From CAYNRA01 sp046293395 (GTDB taxonomy: Bacteria > Bacteroidota > Bacteroidia > Cytophagales > Spirosomataceae): 64,000 nucleotides of DNA. The first letter of the stretch is position 1. Every line of letters starts with the position of its first letter. Under the pieces are notes generated by a model. It saw nothing but the letters and a program-made list of their open reading frames with translations, was not told where the DNA came from and did no database searches. Shown here one piece after another: positions 8,055-16,611 of the stretch. The position numbers were made by a program, and so were the translations under genes. The stretch is taken from positions 992,001-1,056,000 of the forward strand of contig JBKBOU010000001.1 of NCBI GenBank assembly GCA_046293395.1, in the 5' to 3' direction.

Positions 8055-9407
8055 TTATTTTTGTTCGTAAACTGTAGCTTCGATAAGTGACTCATCGTGT
8101 TGGCTAACATCCAATCCAAGTTTTTCGTCTTCTTCTGTTACACGCATAGGTACAATCAAATCTGTTACTTTCAATACGACGAAAGACATCAAGAAAGCGA
8201 AAGCAGACACAAGCACTAATGCCAACATGTGTTTGATAAAGAGAGTTGTTTCACCGAAGAATAACCCCTGGTCTGTAACAACTCCGTTGATAGAAGACGA
8301 AGCGAAAATACCTGTGAAGACCATTCCGACCATTCCACCAACACCATGGCAAGGGAAAACGTCTAATGTATCATCCAAAGCTGTTTTTGTTTTGTAGTGC
8401 GAAAGATAATTCGAGATAATCGCAGCAACAACACCAATGACAATCGAGTGAGGAATTGTAACAAAACCAGCTGCTGGTGTAATAGCAACCAAACCAACAA
8501 CAACCCCGATGCAGAAACCTAAAGCTGATACTTTTTTACCACGAGCTGCGTCAAAAAGAACCCAAGATATACCGGCAGCACCCGCTGCTGTGTTTGTTGT
8601 TGCAAATGCCGAAGCAGCCAAAGCGTTAGCACCCAAAGCAGAACCAGCGTTGAAACCAAACCATCCGAACCAAAGAAGACCTGTTCCTAATAAAACGTAG
8701 GGAATATTCGCTGGAGGTAAGAAACTTCCTTCCACATGTGAACGACGACGCTTCAAATAAATCGCCGCAGCCAAAGCAGCCCATCCCGCAGACATGTGAA
8801 CAACTGTTCCACCTGCAAAGTCAAGTACGCCCATTTCAAGTAATAAACCACCCGCACCCCAAGTCATGTGTGCCAAAGGCGCATAGATGAAGATACTGAA
8901 GAGAATCATGAATACAACATACGATTTGAAGTTGATTCTCTCTGCCATAGAACCCGTTACCAAAGCAGGGGTAATTACAGCAAATTTCAATTGGAAGAAG
9001 GCAAATACAATGGCAGGAATTGTTCCTACTAATTTGCCATCCAAAACACCTTTAAACATAAAGTGCGTCATTGGATTTCCAAAAAAGCCTCCAACAGACT
9101 CTCCGAATGCCAAGCTGTATCCAACAGTTACCCATACAATAGAGATAACGCCCATGGCAATAAAGCTTTGCAACATAGTAGAAATTACGTTTTTGGCATT
9201 GACCATTCCACCGTAAAAATACGCAAGACCGGGCGTCATCAATAATACAAAGGCGGAAGCAACGAGCATCCAAGCAGTATCTCCAGAATCAATTCCTTCT
9301 GTAATAATCACAGAGGGCACACTCGGAATAAGTAGGGCTACGACCGTCACTGCCATCAGAATAGCAAAGGGTACGTACGAAGGTTTTGTAGTGTTTGAAC
9401 TTGTCAT
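8055..9407 (-). CDS. amtB: Ammonium transporter AmtB
   Basis: 450 residues, an inner-membrane channel that moves ammonium as NH3. About eleven hydrophobic helices are visible after a short N-terminal segment. Family signatures include TPGLAYFYGGMV, the signature helix WGAGGLLLEMGVLDFAGGT followed by VVHMSAG (first pore His), and HGVGGMVG (second pore His). The cytoplasmic tail (DVSQHDESLIEATVYEQK) is typical of bacteroidotal homologues. No glnK/PII gene is adjacent in the window. An outer-membrane porin gene lies 97 bases upstream on the same strand, an arrangement that suggests a joint role in nitrogen uptake. Confidence 0.95.
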   Translation of the reverse strand: MTSSNTTKPSYVPFAILMAVTVVALLIPSVPSVIITEGIDSGDTAWMLVASAFVLLMTPGLAYFYGGMVNAKNVISTMLQSFIAMGVISIVWVTVGYSLAFGESVGGFFGNPMTHFMFKGVLDGKLVGTIPAIVFAFFQLKFAVITPALVTGSMAERINFKSYVVFMILFSIFIYAPLAHMTWGAGGLLLEMGVLDFAGGTVVHMSAGWAALAAAIYLKRRRSHVEGSFLPPANIPYVLLGTGLLWFGWFGFNAGSALGANALAASAFATTNTAAGAAGISWVLFDAARGKKVSALGFCIGVVVGLVAITPAAGFVTIPHSIVIGVVAAIISNYLSHYKTKTALDDTLDVFPCHGVGGMVGMVFTGIFASSSINGVVTDQGLFFGETTLFIKHMLALVLVSAFAFLMSFVVLKVTDLIVPMRVTEEDEKLGLDVSQHDESLIEATVYEQK

Positions 9408-9468
9408 AAAATCACTGGGTTTAATTGTTGCACAAAAAAGAAAAGCAAGTTTAGTTTAAGTTATTTTT

Positions 9469-9495
9469 AAAGGGAGAGAGCAAATCTCTCCCTTT
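9469..9495 (-). other. Hairpin between porin and amtB
   Basis: AAAGGGAGAG (9469-9478) pairs perfectly with 9486-9495 around a 7-base loop, just after the porin stop. No T run follows on either strand, so it is more likely a processing or attenuating stem inside a porin-amtB transcript than a full terminator. Confidence 0.5.
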
Positions 9496-9504
9496 GGTAT
9501 CTTA

Positions 9505-10626
9505 TTAGAAGAAGAAAATCAATGCACCGCCAAACGTCGTTTGCGAGTCAACACCTGTTCCTTCTTTGTTCACAAATTGCGTTACTCCAGCAGCCTTGCT
9601 GTACGAGTCAAAGCGTACTTCTGGCTTGAATAAAAGGTTTTCGGAGATGGTTACATTTCCTGTAAGTGTAGCGGATGTTACGCTCACACCTACTGTATTT
9701 CCGGCAGCATCTTCTCCTTTTGTTAAATAAATAGCGCCTGATTTATTATCGAAATACTCCAAACGTGCACCCAACCCGAATTTTTCTGTCAAAGAACCAT
9801 TGGCATACAAGGCTGCACCCGCCCATTTTCCTGTCGCATTGCTACCCGATGCCGCATTTAAGCCGAGTAAGAACTTATCTGTGATTTGGTAAGAGGTTGT
9901 CAAATCTAGTACAGAGAATACATCTTTATCTGCGCCATCTTCTGCCTCGTTACTTCCGAAATAATTTAGATATACATTAAAACCATCCGTTGGTGACAAG
10001 AAAAGCTGCGCCATCACTCCTTTTCCGTCGTTGTTGTCGTCTTTGCTATCAAGTCCGTTATTCAAACCGACCATCAAACCTACTTTATCAGATACCGCGT
10101 AGTTCAACTTGATACCCGTGTGATAAAAAGGACCATTTCCGAATAAATTTGATAGGGAATAATTGAAGTTCACCGGAGCGTCGATTACCTCATATCCTAC
10201 GTTTGTCCCGAATTGACCCGCAGTGATGGAGAATTTATCAGACAAATCAAAGTCAATGTAAGCTTGTTTGATAGCTAGAGCTGTTCCAGAACCTCCAAGC
10301 GGGCTGACGATATTGCCATAGTTTCCTAAATCTGCGTGGTTTCCAAAAACCAAATCCATTACACCTTCCACGCGACCAGAGGTATAAGTTGTTTTCAACT
10401 GTGCCAAACCAACTTGAAAGGTATTGGCTTTTTGATCAAAGATTCGCTCAAAACCAGAAGCACCCAAATTGGAACGCGTCTTGTTTGAATTTAAGAAGTA
10501 GTACGTATCCACATATCCTGAGAACGATAAAGGATTTTTGTCATCTTCTGGTTTTGTTGTACTTTTTTCAGCTTGTACAAAACTTGCAATCATTGCACAA
10601 AATACTGTTAAATAGATTTTTTTCAT
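9505..10626 (-). CDS. Outer-membrane beta-barrel porin (OmpL-like, bbp2 type)
   Basis: 373 residues from ATG 10626, which opens a clear signal peptide (MKKIYLTVFCAMIASFVQA); longer in-frame starts upstream would precede the predicted promoter. The mature part begins with SFSGYVDTYYFLN and continues as alternating aromatic beta strands (FSITAGQFGTNVGYEVID, KVGLMVGLNNGLDS), ending in aromatic FFF as barrel proteins do. It resembles the putative beta-barrel porin-2 family. Its position directly upstream of amtB suggests it admits nitrogenous solutes through the outer membrane; that role is inference. Confidence 0.85.
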   Translation of the reverse strand: MKKIYLTVFCAMIASFVQAEKSTTKPEDDKNPLSFSGYVDTYYFLNSNKTRSNLGASGFERIFDQKANTFQVGLAQLKTTYTSGRVEGVMDLVFGNHADLGNYGNIVSPLGGSGTALAIKQAYIDFDLSDKFSITAGQFGTNVGYEVIDAPVNFNYSLSNLFGNGPFYHTGIKLNYAVSDKVGLMVGLNNGLDSKDDNNDGKGVMAQLFLSPTDGFNVYLNYFGSNEAEDGADKDVFSVLDLTTSYQITDKFLLGLNAASGSNATGKWAGAALYANGSLTEKFGLGARLEYFDNKSGAIYLTKGEDAAGNTVGVSVTSATLTGNVTISENLLFKPEVRFDSYSKAAGVTQFVNKEGTGVDSQTTFGGALIFFF

Positions 10627-10674
10627 TATAATCTTTGGTTTAAGTAGTAAACAATAACTTACATCATTGTGACA

Positions 10675-10705
10675 CAAAGATTAAGCAGTTTTTTATTATT
10701 TGCAA
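10675..10705 (-). promoter_or_regulatory. Candidate promoter of the porin-amtB unit
   Basis: On the minus strand, TTG (10703-10705) is followed after 19 bases by TAATCTTTG (10683-10675), the bacteroidotal pattern with one extra base in the -7 element. It leaves a leader of about 40 bases before the porin ATG. The rest of 10706-10922 is extremely AT-rich and shows nothing else. Confidence 0.4.
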
Positions 10706-10922
10706 GTATTACCTCTTTAATTTTACCTAAAATGACATATTTTTTACTTTTTTTACAAAATTGCCTATCAATTTTATACTAAATATTGAAAAAATCCTAT
10801 ATAGTTTTAAATATATAAAATTTGGATAAACTTAATTTTTACAAAATATTTTACTGAATACAATAAAATACTATTTTTCATTCGAATTGTACAAATTTGA
10901 TTTTTACCTATTAATAAAGCAC

Positions 10923-10953
10923 AAAAAAAGCCCACTCTTTCGAGCAGGCTTTT
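10923..10953 (-). terminator. Terminator of the ferredoxin gene
   Basis: AAAAGCC and CTC blocks pair with GAG and GGCTTTT around TTTC, with a CA/CA internal mismatch. On the minus strand a T run follows (GGGCTTTTTTTG). It ends 25 bases after the ferredoxin stop. Confidence 0.7.
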
Positions 10954-10977
10954 GTACTATTTGCTACAATTTATGTC

Positions 10978-11325
10978 TTATTCAGCATGTAGCCATGCTT
11001 TTTTTGCAAGGAGGGTTTCCTCGTCTTCTTCATTGTCTGGGTCCGGTACACAACAATCAACTGGGCATACAGCCGCACACTGTGGCTCTTCATGAAATCC
11101 TACACACTCGGTGCATTTGTCAGAAACAATGTAATAAAACTCGTCTGAAACAGGCTTCATGAGGTCTTTCCCATTCACTACTGTACCATCGCCAAAATCA
11201 ACGACTTCTAAACTTGTTCCCCCCGACCAAGTCCACTCAATACCACCTTCGTAAATGGCTGTATTGGGACATTCTGGCTCGCATGCACCACAATTGATGC
11301 ATTCATCGGTAATCATAATCGCCAT
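10978..11325 (-). CDS. 2[4Fe-4S] ferredoxin
   Basis: 115 residues, a small electron carrier. The first cluster motif is at the N terminus (C9 I N C12 G A C15 with C19-P). The second is near residue 72 (CTECVGFHEEPQCAAVCPVD). A 35-residue insert between them and an acidic tail (DPDNEEDEETLL) match the Bacteroidota form of this ferredoxin. It is transcribed away from a LuxC-type acyl-CoA reductase with a 119-base shared promoter region, a pairing that suggests a redox link. Its partner reductase is not evident here. Confidence 0.93.
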   Translation of the reverse strand: MAIMITDECINCGACEPECPNTAIYEGGIEWTWSGGTSLEVVDFGDGTVVNGKDLMKPVSDEFYYIVSDKCTECVGFHEEPQCAAVCPVDCCVPDPDNEEDEETLLAKKAWLHAE

Positions 11326-11365
11326 AACTAATCTATAAAGTAAGTTGGTTAATCAAAATTAAGAA

Positions 11366-11406
11366 CAAATATAACTACGCAAAGTTTCAAGTCCTTGCTA
11401 TTTTTG
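11366..11406. promoter_or_regulatory. Divergent -7 elements for ferredoxin and acyl-CoA reductase
   Basis: On the minus strand TATATTTG (11373-11366) faces the ferredoxin gene. On the plus strand TATTTTTG (11399-11406) faces the reductase. Both match TAnnTTTG exactly, but neither has a TTG at the ideal distance. The plus-strand element implies transcription begins after 11409, which favours ATG 11445 as the reductase start. Confidence 0.4.
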
Positions 11407-11444
11407 CAATGTTTTCCGGTTTATCTTTTACCCCAAACGAAATT

Positions 11445-12476
11445 ATGTCTTTAGAATCACGCATTCAAACTGCTATCTCTCTCGGAAAAGCCATCCTCCA
11501 ACAAATGGAAGAACCTGATTTTCAGCTTACTCTATCTCGCATACGAAATGAAAACGGCTGGTTTAGCGATGACAACGTGCGAAACGCACTCCAAAATATT
11601 GTTGCCGGATACCTCGACGAATCCGCCCTCCGAAACTGGCAAAATAAATACACCTTCCAAGAACCAATAAAACCTAAAAAAGTAGGAATTATCGCCGCAG
11701 GCAATATCCCCGCTGTGAGTTTTAATGACCTCCTTTGTGTGTATCTTTCTGGGCATATCGCACAACTGAAACTCAGCTCCACCGATACAAATCTCCTGCT
11801 TTGGCTCATCGAAATTCTTTATCGCCTCGATCCAGAAGCTAGCCAACGCGTTCTCGTCAGCGAAAGATTGAAAGACGTTGAAGCGCTCATTGCCACCGGA
11901 AGCGATAATTCAGCCAAGTATTTTGACTATTACTTTCAACATGTACCTAAAATCATCCGGAAAAACCGAAGTTCTCTCGCCATCCTAACCGGTAAAGAAT
12001 CCAAAATTGATTTGGCAAATCTAGGTAATGACATTTTCTTTTATTTTGGGCTCGGGTGTCGCAACGTGTCCAAAATGCTTGTACCCCCAAATTATGACTT
12101 CACACCCTTCTTTGAAGCTATTGAATATTGGAACACTATCCTCATCCACAACAAATACAATAACAATTATAGCTACAATAAATCTGTGCTTCTCGTAAAT
12201 CGAGAGGAACACCTAGATAATGGCTTCCTCCTCGTCCGGCCAAGCACGCAACTTGTATCTCCCATTAGTGTTGTATTTCATGAAACCTATTCGTCTCAGG
12301 CAGAATTAGAATCTATCTTGAATGTACATGAGGAGAAAATCCAGTGTGTGATTGGTAAAAAAGAGTTTTTGCCCACGCTTCCAACATCCTTAATTCCGTT
12401 TGGAGAAGCGCAAGTACCAACCCTTCTGGATTATGCAGATGGCGTCGATACGTTCGCTTTTTTACTCGCACTCTAA
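11445..12476 (+). CDS. Acyl-CoA reductase (LuxC family)
   Basis: About 343 residues, resembling LuxC-type reductases, which reduce acyl-CoA or acyl esters to aldehydes with NADPH. Visible signs are the aldehyde-dehydrogenase-like fold start (VGIIAAGNIPAVSFNDLL), KLSSTDTNLL, and the segment GLGCRNVSKMLVP containing the likely catalytic Cys. I start it at ATG 11445 (MSLESRIQ) because a -7 element overlaps the alternative ATG at 11409. The physiological substrate in non-luminous Bacteroidota is not known to me. It ends convergently with the DUF5690 gene across a bidirectional terminator. Confidence 0.85.
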   Translation: MSLESRIQTAISLGKAILQQMEEPDFQLTLSRIRNENGWFSDDNVRNALQNIVAGYLDESALRNWQNKYTFQEPIKPKKVGIIAAGNIPAVSFNDLLCVYLSGHIAQLKLSSTDTNLLLWLIEILYRLDPEASQRVLVSERLKDVEALIATGSDNSAKYFDYYFQHVPKIIRKNRSSLAILTGKESKIDLANLGNDIFFYFGLGCRNVSKMLVPPNYDFTPFFEAIEYWNTILIHNKYNNNYSYNKSVLLVNREEHLDNGFLLVRPSTQLVSPISVVFHETYSSQAELESILNVHEEKIQCVIGKKEFLPTLPTSLIPFGEAQVPTLLDYADGVDTFAFLLAL

Positions 12477-12482
12477 ACCTAC

Positions 12483-12521
12483 AAAGAAGTCCACGAATCA
12501 GGCTGCTTCGTGGACTTCTTT
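12483..12521. terminator. Bidirectional terminator overlapping the DUF5690 gene end
   Basis: AAAGAAGTCCACGAA (12483-12497) pairs perfectly with 12507-12521 around a 9-base loop. The loop begins with the minus-strand stop codon (12498-12500), and the right arm codes for the last residues of the DUF5690 protein (KKEVHE). A-rich and T-rich flanks on both sides let it serve both converging genes. Confidence 0.8.
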
Positions 12522-13775
12522 CTTGTATTTCACTGACAATAAATACATGGATACACAAACCAAGGCAATGTATAAACCACTAATTGTATAAGATAGACGA
12601 ATAAAAAAGTCTAAATACGCGATTTTCGGTTGAAAATAGTTTTTGTACAACAATACCAATACGCTCCCAAAGTACGCGTAGTAATCTGCGTAAGTAATCA
12701 AAAAACCAATGGTTCCTTTGCGCTGAAATGCGGCAATCATTCGCTCAAAATACAAGCTATTACACATGGCATAAGCAACGTAAACCCCTAAACCGAGCAG
12801 AACAAGCCACCATTCCGCTGATATAAGCTGCCTTTCAAACAGCCAAGTACTCAGACCAATGAGTACACCTCCACCAAGCATCCATAACTCAATCAACCAA
12901 AAAGCACGGTAATTATTTTTGACCCAACGCAGCGCAATCATCAAAAATAAGACAAAAATGGCTATTGGAATTTCCGTTTGTGTGTAAAGCGCAATTTGAG
13001 AGCCACGCCCCAGTGCCGCCCAAATTTCTGGTGCGAAATTATCCCGAAATTCCCGAAAAGTGGTCAACAACACATACGAAATGACAAAAATGATTAAACT
13101 AAGCCCAAAATCTTTTACAAATGACCGGCGTGCCTGTGCGTCCATGGGCTGTCTAACGGAACGAATCCGTTGGTCTTCGTCTGTTGGCGGTGGAATAAAG
13201 CTCAATGCCCAAACGAACCCCGCAAAAGGCAAAAGCATATAACCACTTGCGACAAACGGCATTGTAGTTTCAGACACCTCCCAATGAACCATTACCCACT
13301 TTCCGATGGATTTCGCAAAACCAGAACCCACAATGAACGACGCCGTCAGGGTGGCAACAAGTAATTCGGTGATGGTGCGCCCCTCCAAGTATCCAAGTAA
13401 AATCCCATAAACCATTCCCAACGGTAAACTAGCTAAAAAGATAAATACCAAACTATACGGCGCGGGTGTCAAGGCAAATAAACCGTAACAAACCCAGGAA
13501 ATGAATGCAATAATCCAGAGACTTTTGCTGCGTTGCGCAGGGCCTAATTCAGACACAAATTTGATTCCAATTCCTTTGGATACGGCAAAGCCAATTACTT
13601 GTGCGGTAATCATCAAAATCTTAAAATCAATATCCCAATACGATATATTCTCATACGTAGCTGCCGTGTAAGCCCGTCGAAACGGATAAAAACACAGGTA
13701 AGTCATAAAGGCAACAACTCCTGCATACAAGGTTGTAAAGACGGGTCGCGTGCGTAAAAATTCAGTCAAATTCAT
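12498..13775 (-). CDS. DUF5690 family multi-pass membrane protein (MFS-like)
   Basis: 425 residues with about 12 hydrophobic segments and a long central loop (PPPTDEDQRIRSVRQPMDAQ, about 200-225), like a major facilitator superfamily transporter. It matches my recollection of DUF5690, a family seen mostly in Bacteroidota (PFRRAYTAATYE near the N terminus, GYLEGRTITELL in the middle). The substrate is unknown. It may belong with the esterase downstream on the same strand, or stand alone. The last codons lie within a terminator stem. Confidence 0.8.
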   Translation of the reverse strand: MNLTEFLRTRPVFTTLYAGVVAFMTYLCFYPFRRAYTAATYENISYWDIDFKILMITAQVIGFAVSKGIGIKFVSELGPAQRSKSLWIIAFISWVCYGLFALTPAPYSLVFIFLASLPLGMVYGILLGYLEGRTITELLVATLTASFIVGSGFAKSIGKWVMVHWEVSETTMPFVASGYMLLPFAGFVWALSFIPPPTDEDQRIRSVRQPMDAQARRSFVKDFGLSLIIFVISYVLLTTFREFRDNFAPEIWAALGRGSQIALYTQTEIPIAIFVLFLMIALRWVKNNYRAFWLIELWMLGGGVLIGLSTWLFERQLISAEWWLVLLGLGVYVAYAMCNSLYFERMIAAFQRKGTIGFLITYADYYAYFGSVLVLLYKNYFQPKIAYLDFFIRLSYTISGLYIALVCVSMYLLSVKYKKEVHEAA

Positions 13776-13813
13776 GCAATTACTACTAAATGATTTTTAT
13801 AACTAACTAATTA

Positions 13814-14686
13814 TTAATTAGTTGACTTGAGCCAACGTAGAAATTCGGGCATTACTTGTCCCCACGTGGCCGGATTGTGCTGTCCGCCGATTACCTCTCT
13901 ATAATACACGTTTCGTACGTTTTTATTCTCCAATTCTTGGATTAAATCCAACGTATCTTCGATAGAATCAATGATGCCGTTGTTATTTCTATCGTCTTTT
14001 TCATCTTCGGTGCCACATTGGAGCCAAACCGCCAATCGTTCTTTGGGTGCTTTTGTTTCCCGAACCTTGACGTGCATGATGCGTCCGTTGTAATCGTCAT
14101 AATCGTCTTCGTAGGCTTTACTTCGCCACCAAAAAGAACCACTAAAGACACCTACTTTAGCAATCATCGGAAGACTCCACGCCAAATCGAAGGCAGCAAG
14201 ACCGCTCAGAGAAAATCCACAAATGGAAATTTCGGCTATTTCTGTTACACCTATTTTTTGGCAAACCGTCGGCAAGAGTTCTATCTCCCAAAACTGGGCG
14301 TACGCGGTGGCAAGCGCTCCCCTGTTTTTATAATCGGGTTTACCAATTACACCATATTCTTGCAGCCGGTTTTCGTTGGTGGAGACAGGCACAAAAATCC
14401 AGTTAACTGCCTGATTTTCTTGGTAAAAAGGAACGAATGTTTGCTCCAAATGCAATGCTTCGTAATCTTGCCCATCTAGAAAAAAAACAAGATTTGTTGG
14501 TTTATCGTGTGCAAAATTGCGCGGTTGAATAAGGGAATAATGAACATCTCGTTGCAATTTTTGGGAAGCAATCACGGCTTCATTTTTATGAAAAACAGCA
14601 GAGGAATCGACCACAGAATAGTTGGTTAAATACAAAGAGTGAAAAAAAATATTTTTCAATATTGATAAAAACATTGGAATTATCAT
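13814..14686 (-). CDS. Esterase D-like alpha/beta hydrolase
   Basis: 290 residues. The fold is the enterochelin-esterase/esterase D type (PF00756-like): LVFFLDGQDY, nucleophile Ser in GFSLSGLAAFD, an Asp in LQCGTEDEKDDRNNNG (which also resembles a Ca-binding loop), and His in IGGQHNPATW. The N-terminal 25 residues are hydrophobic but not a clean signal peptide; ATG 14674 (M5) is an alternative start. It is divergent from a second esterase-like gene, and the two flank a short inverted repeat, so it probably belongs to the amidoligase cluster that follows. Confidence 0.82.
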   Translation of the reverse strand: MIIPMFLSILKNIFFHSLYLTNYSVVDSSAVFHKNEAVIASQKLQRDVHYSLIQPRNFAHDKPTNLVFFLDGQDYEALHLEQTFVPFYQENQAVNWIFVPVSTNENRLQEYGVIGKPDYKNRGALATAYAQFWEIELLPTVCQKIGVTEIAEISICGFSLSGLAAFDLAWSLPMIAKVGVFSGSFWWRSKAYEDDYDDYNGRIMHVKVRETKAPKERLAVWLQCGTEDEKDDRNNNGIIDSIEDTLDLIQELENKNVRNVYYREVIGGQHNPATWGQVMPEFLRWLKSTN

Positions 14687-14693
14687 GATTTAG

Positions 14694-14707
14694 ACCTAAA
14701 ATTAGGT
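14694..14707. promoter_or_regulatory. Inverted repeat between divergent esterase genes
   Basis: ACCTAA (14694-14699) and TTAGGT (14702-14707) form a 6-2-6 dyad in the 47-base gap between two divergent starts. It could be an operator for both; at this length it could also be chance. Confidence 0.3.
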
Positions 14708-14733
14708 AAAGTTTCAAGTAAAAAGACAACAAT

Positions 14734-15444
14734 ATGCAAGAAAGCTATCACTCATTCTATTCCCATATTTTGGGAAAAGAAATCGAATTTATGGTTTCGG
14801 GACATTGGGGCTACCCTATTTTACTCTTCCCTACCTCTATGGGAAATGCGTACCAAAATCGTGATTTCGGGTTAATTCACACCATCGAAGATTTGATTGA
14901 GGCAGGTAAAGTGAAAGTGTATAGCGTGGATAGCATCGACTTTCAGAGTTTTTACAACAAAGAACTCCCTCCCAATATTAAAATCTACAATTACAATCTT
15001 TATACCCGCTTCTTACACGAGGAATTTGTACCTATGATTCAACGGACTTGCCAGGTACATCGCATCGCGGTTGCAGGCTGTAGTTTTGGTGGATTTCATG
15101 CAGCAAATTATGCATTCAAATACCCCGACACGGTCAATCAATTGATTTCCATGAGTGGTGCTTTTAGTATTTCAAGTTTCATGAATGGCTATTTTGATGA
15201 CAACGTCTATTTTAACAATCCCGTTGATTACTTACCCAAAAGAGACAGTTGGATTTATGACCACATGCAAATCATTTTGGGTACTTCCGACTGGGATATT
15301 TGCCGCCAAGACAACCTTTCACTTTCTCATTTATTGGCAGGAAAAGGCATAGATCATTGGTACGACGAGAAAAAATGGGCACCGCATGACTGGCCTCTTT
15401 GGCGCACCATGTTCCCAGAATATGTTCGTAGTTTCATTCATTAA
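14734..15444 (+). CDS. Esterase-like alpha/beta hydrolase
   Basis: 236 residues, cytoplasmic (no signal). Nucleophile Ser is in AGCSFGGFHAANYA, an acid is in ILGTSDWDICR, and the likely catalytic His is in APHDWPLWRTMFPEY. The oxyanion strand is YPILLFPTSMGNAYQNRDFG. Relatives of this PF00756-like form often sit beside ATP-grasp and amidoligase genes. The gene is the first of a same-strand run (to 21071) with gaps of 17 to about 130 bases. It may release or edit the product made by the ligases; the substrate is unknown. Confidence 0.85.
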   Translation: MQESYHSFYSHILGKEIEFMVSGHWGYPILLFPTSMGNAYQNRDFGLIHTIEDLIEAGKVKVYSVDSIDFQSFYNKELPPNIKIYNYNLYTRFLHEEFVPMIQRTCQVHRIAVAGCSFGGFHAANYAFKYPDTVNQLISMSGAFSISSFMNGYFDDNVYFNNPVDYLPKRDSWIYDHMQIILGTSDWDICRQDNLSLSHLLAGKGIDHWYDEKKWAPHDWPLWRTMFPEYVRSFIH

Positions 15445-15487
15445 TTTCGTTTTCAATCACTTGTAAATCATTCATTAGAATCATATT

Positions 15488-16573
15488 ATGAAAAAAATCG
15501 GTATTTTATTTGGCATGGAAGATACGTTTCCGTGGGCATTTATAGAGCGTGTTAATCAATTAACGCAAGGACAAGGCATCATCGCAGAAGCCGTCCAAAT
15601 TGATAAAGTTGAACAGGCATTACCAAGCGACTATGCCGTCATTATTGACCGTATCTCGCAGGATGTTCCTTTCTATCGCGCTTACCTCAAAAACGCGGCA
15701 CTTTGCGGAACAGCCGTTATCAATAACCCGTTTTGGTGGAGTGCGGATGAAAAATTCTTTAATAATTGCCTCGCCGTCCAACTCGGTGTTCCCGTTCCCA
15801 ATACCGTTCTCTTACCTTCGAAAGAAAGACCCGACGACACCACAGAAAAATCCTTCAGAAACCTTACTTTTCCCATGGATTGGGACTATATGTTCGATAA
15901 AATCAAATTTCCAGCATACATGAAACCATATTCTGGTGGAGGTTGGAAAAGTGTGTATCGTGTTGAAAATCCGGATGACCTTTGGGCAAAACATGCAGAA
16001 ACGGGGCAGTTAGTCATGCTTTTGCAAGAAGAAATTGTCTTTACAGATTATTACAGATGTTATTGTTTAGGGGGCAAATATGTACATATTATGCCGTATG
16101 AGCCAAGAAACCCGCATCATTTGCGCTATGCAACTCAACCCAAAACACAAGGAGAAGAGCACAAAAAGTTAATGGCTACGATTCACGACTATGTATTGCG
16201 GTTAAATCACGCGCTCGGTTATGACTTTAACACCGTTGAGTTTGCTGTGCGTGATGGTATTCCGTATGCAATTGATTTTTGTAACCCCGCACCAGACGCA
16301 GACGTCAATTCAGTAGGCAAAGAAAACTTTGAATGGATTGTGGAACATGCTGCCAAATTCGCCATCGAAAAAGCACAAGCACACAAGCCTGGGGTGAATA
16401 ATTGTACATGGGGAACATTCGTTCAACAAGCAGCTGCACCCATCGCGCCTGCTGTCCCTGCTGCGAAAAAAGATTCGGATAAAAAAGCAAGTCCGAAAAA
16501 AGCGGCTTTATCCAAAGCGGCTTCATCCAAAGCGGCTTCATCCAAAGCGGCTTCTTCTAAAAAAGATAACTAA
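15488..16573 (+). CDS. ATP-grasp ligase with a basic Ala/Lys/Ser repeat tail
   Basis: 361 residues. An N-terminal Rossmann-like part (KKIGILFGMEDTFPWAF) leads into an ATP-grasp core with FPAYMKPYSGGGWKS (phosphate-binding loop and Lys), LLQEEIVF and the metal site in NTVEFAVRDG and IDFCNPAPDAD. ATP-grasp enzymes form amide or peptide bonds through an acyl phosphate. Residues from about 313 form an unstructured tail, AAAPIAPAVPAAKK, then KAAS repeats, resembling a histone H1 or mycobacterial HupB tail; this is unusual on a ligase. It is followed 38 bases later by a second type of ligase. Confidence 0.87.
   Translation: MKKIGILFGMEDTFPWAFIERVNQLTQGQGIIAEAVQIDKVEQALPSDYAVIIDRISQDVPFYRAYLKNAALCGTAVINNPFWWSADEKFFNNCLAVQLGVPVPNTVLLPSKERPDDTTEKSFRNLTFPMDWDYMFDKIKFPAYMKPYSGGGWKSVYRVENPDDLWAKHAETGQLVMLLQEEIVFTDYYRCYCLGGKYVHIMPYEPRNPHHLRYATQPKTQGEEHKKLMATIHDYVLRLNHALGYDFNTVEFAVRDGIPYAIDFCNPAPDADVNSVGKENFEWIVEHAAKFAIEKAQAHKPGVNNCTWGTFVQQAAAPIAPAVPAAKKDSDKKASPKKAALSKAASSKAASSKAASSKKDN
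16511..16555 (+). repeat. Tandem 15-base repeat coding for SKAAS
   Basis: Three head-to-tail copies of TCCAAAGCGGCTTCA (16511-16525, 16526-16540, 16541-16555, the last with one change) inside the 3' end of the ATP-grasp gene. Copy number can change by slippage without breaking the frame, so tail length may vary among strains. Confidence 0.9.
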
Positions 16574-16611
16574 TTTTTAACTATTCAGCGCTTGCGTAAA
16601 CTTTGAATCGT

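Noticed and set aside
8887..9216. 109-codon frame antisense to amtB
   Set aside because: Shadow of a strongly conserved membrane protein gene on the other strand.
11409..11444. Earlier ATG for the acyl-CoA reductase
   Set aside because: A -7 promoter element at 11399-11406 would place transcription initiation beyond this ATG; the later ATG fits the family better.
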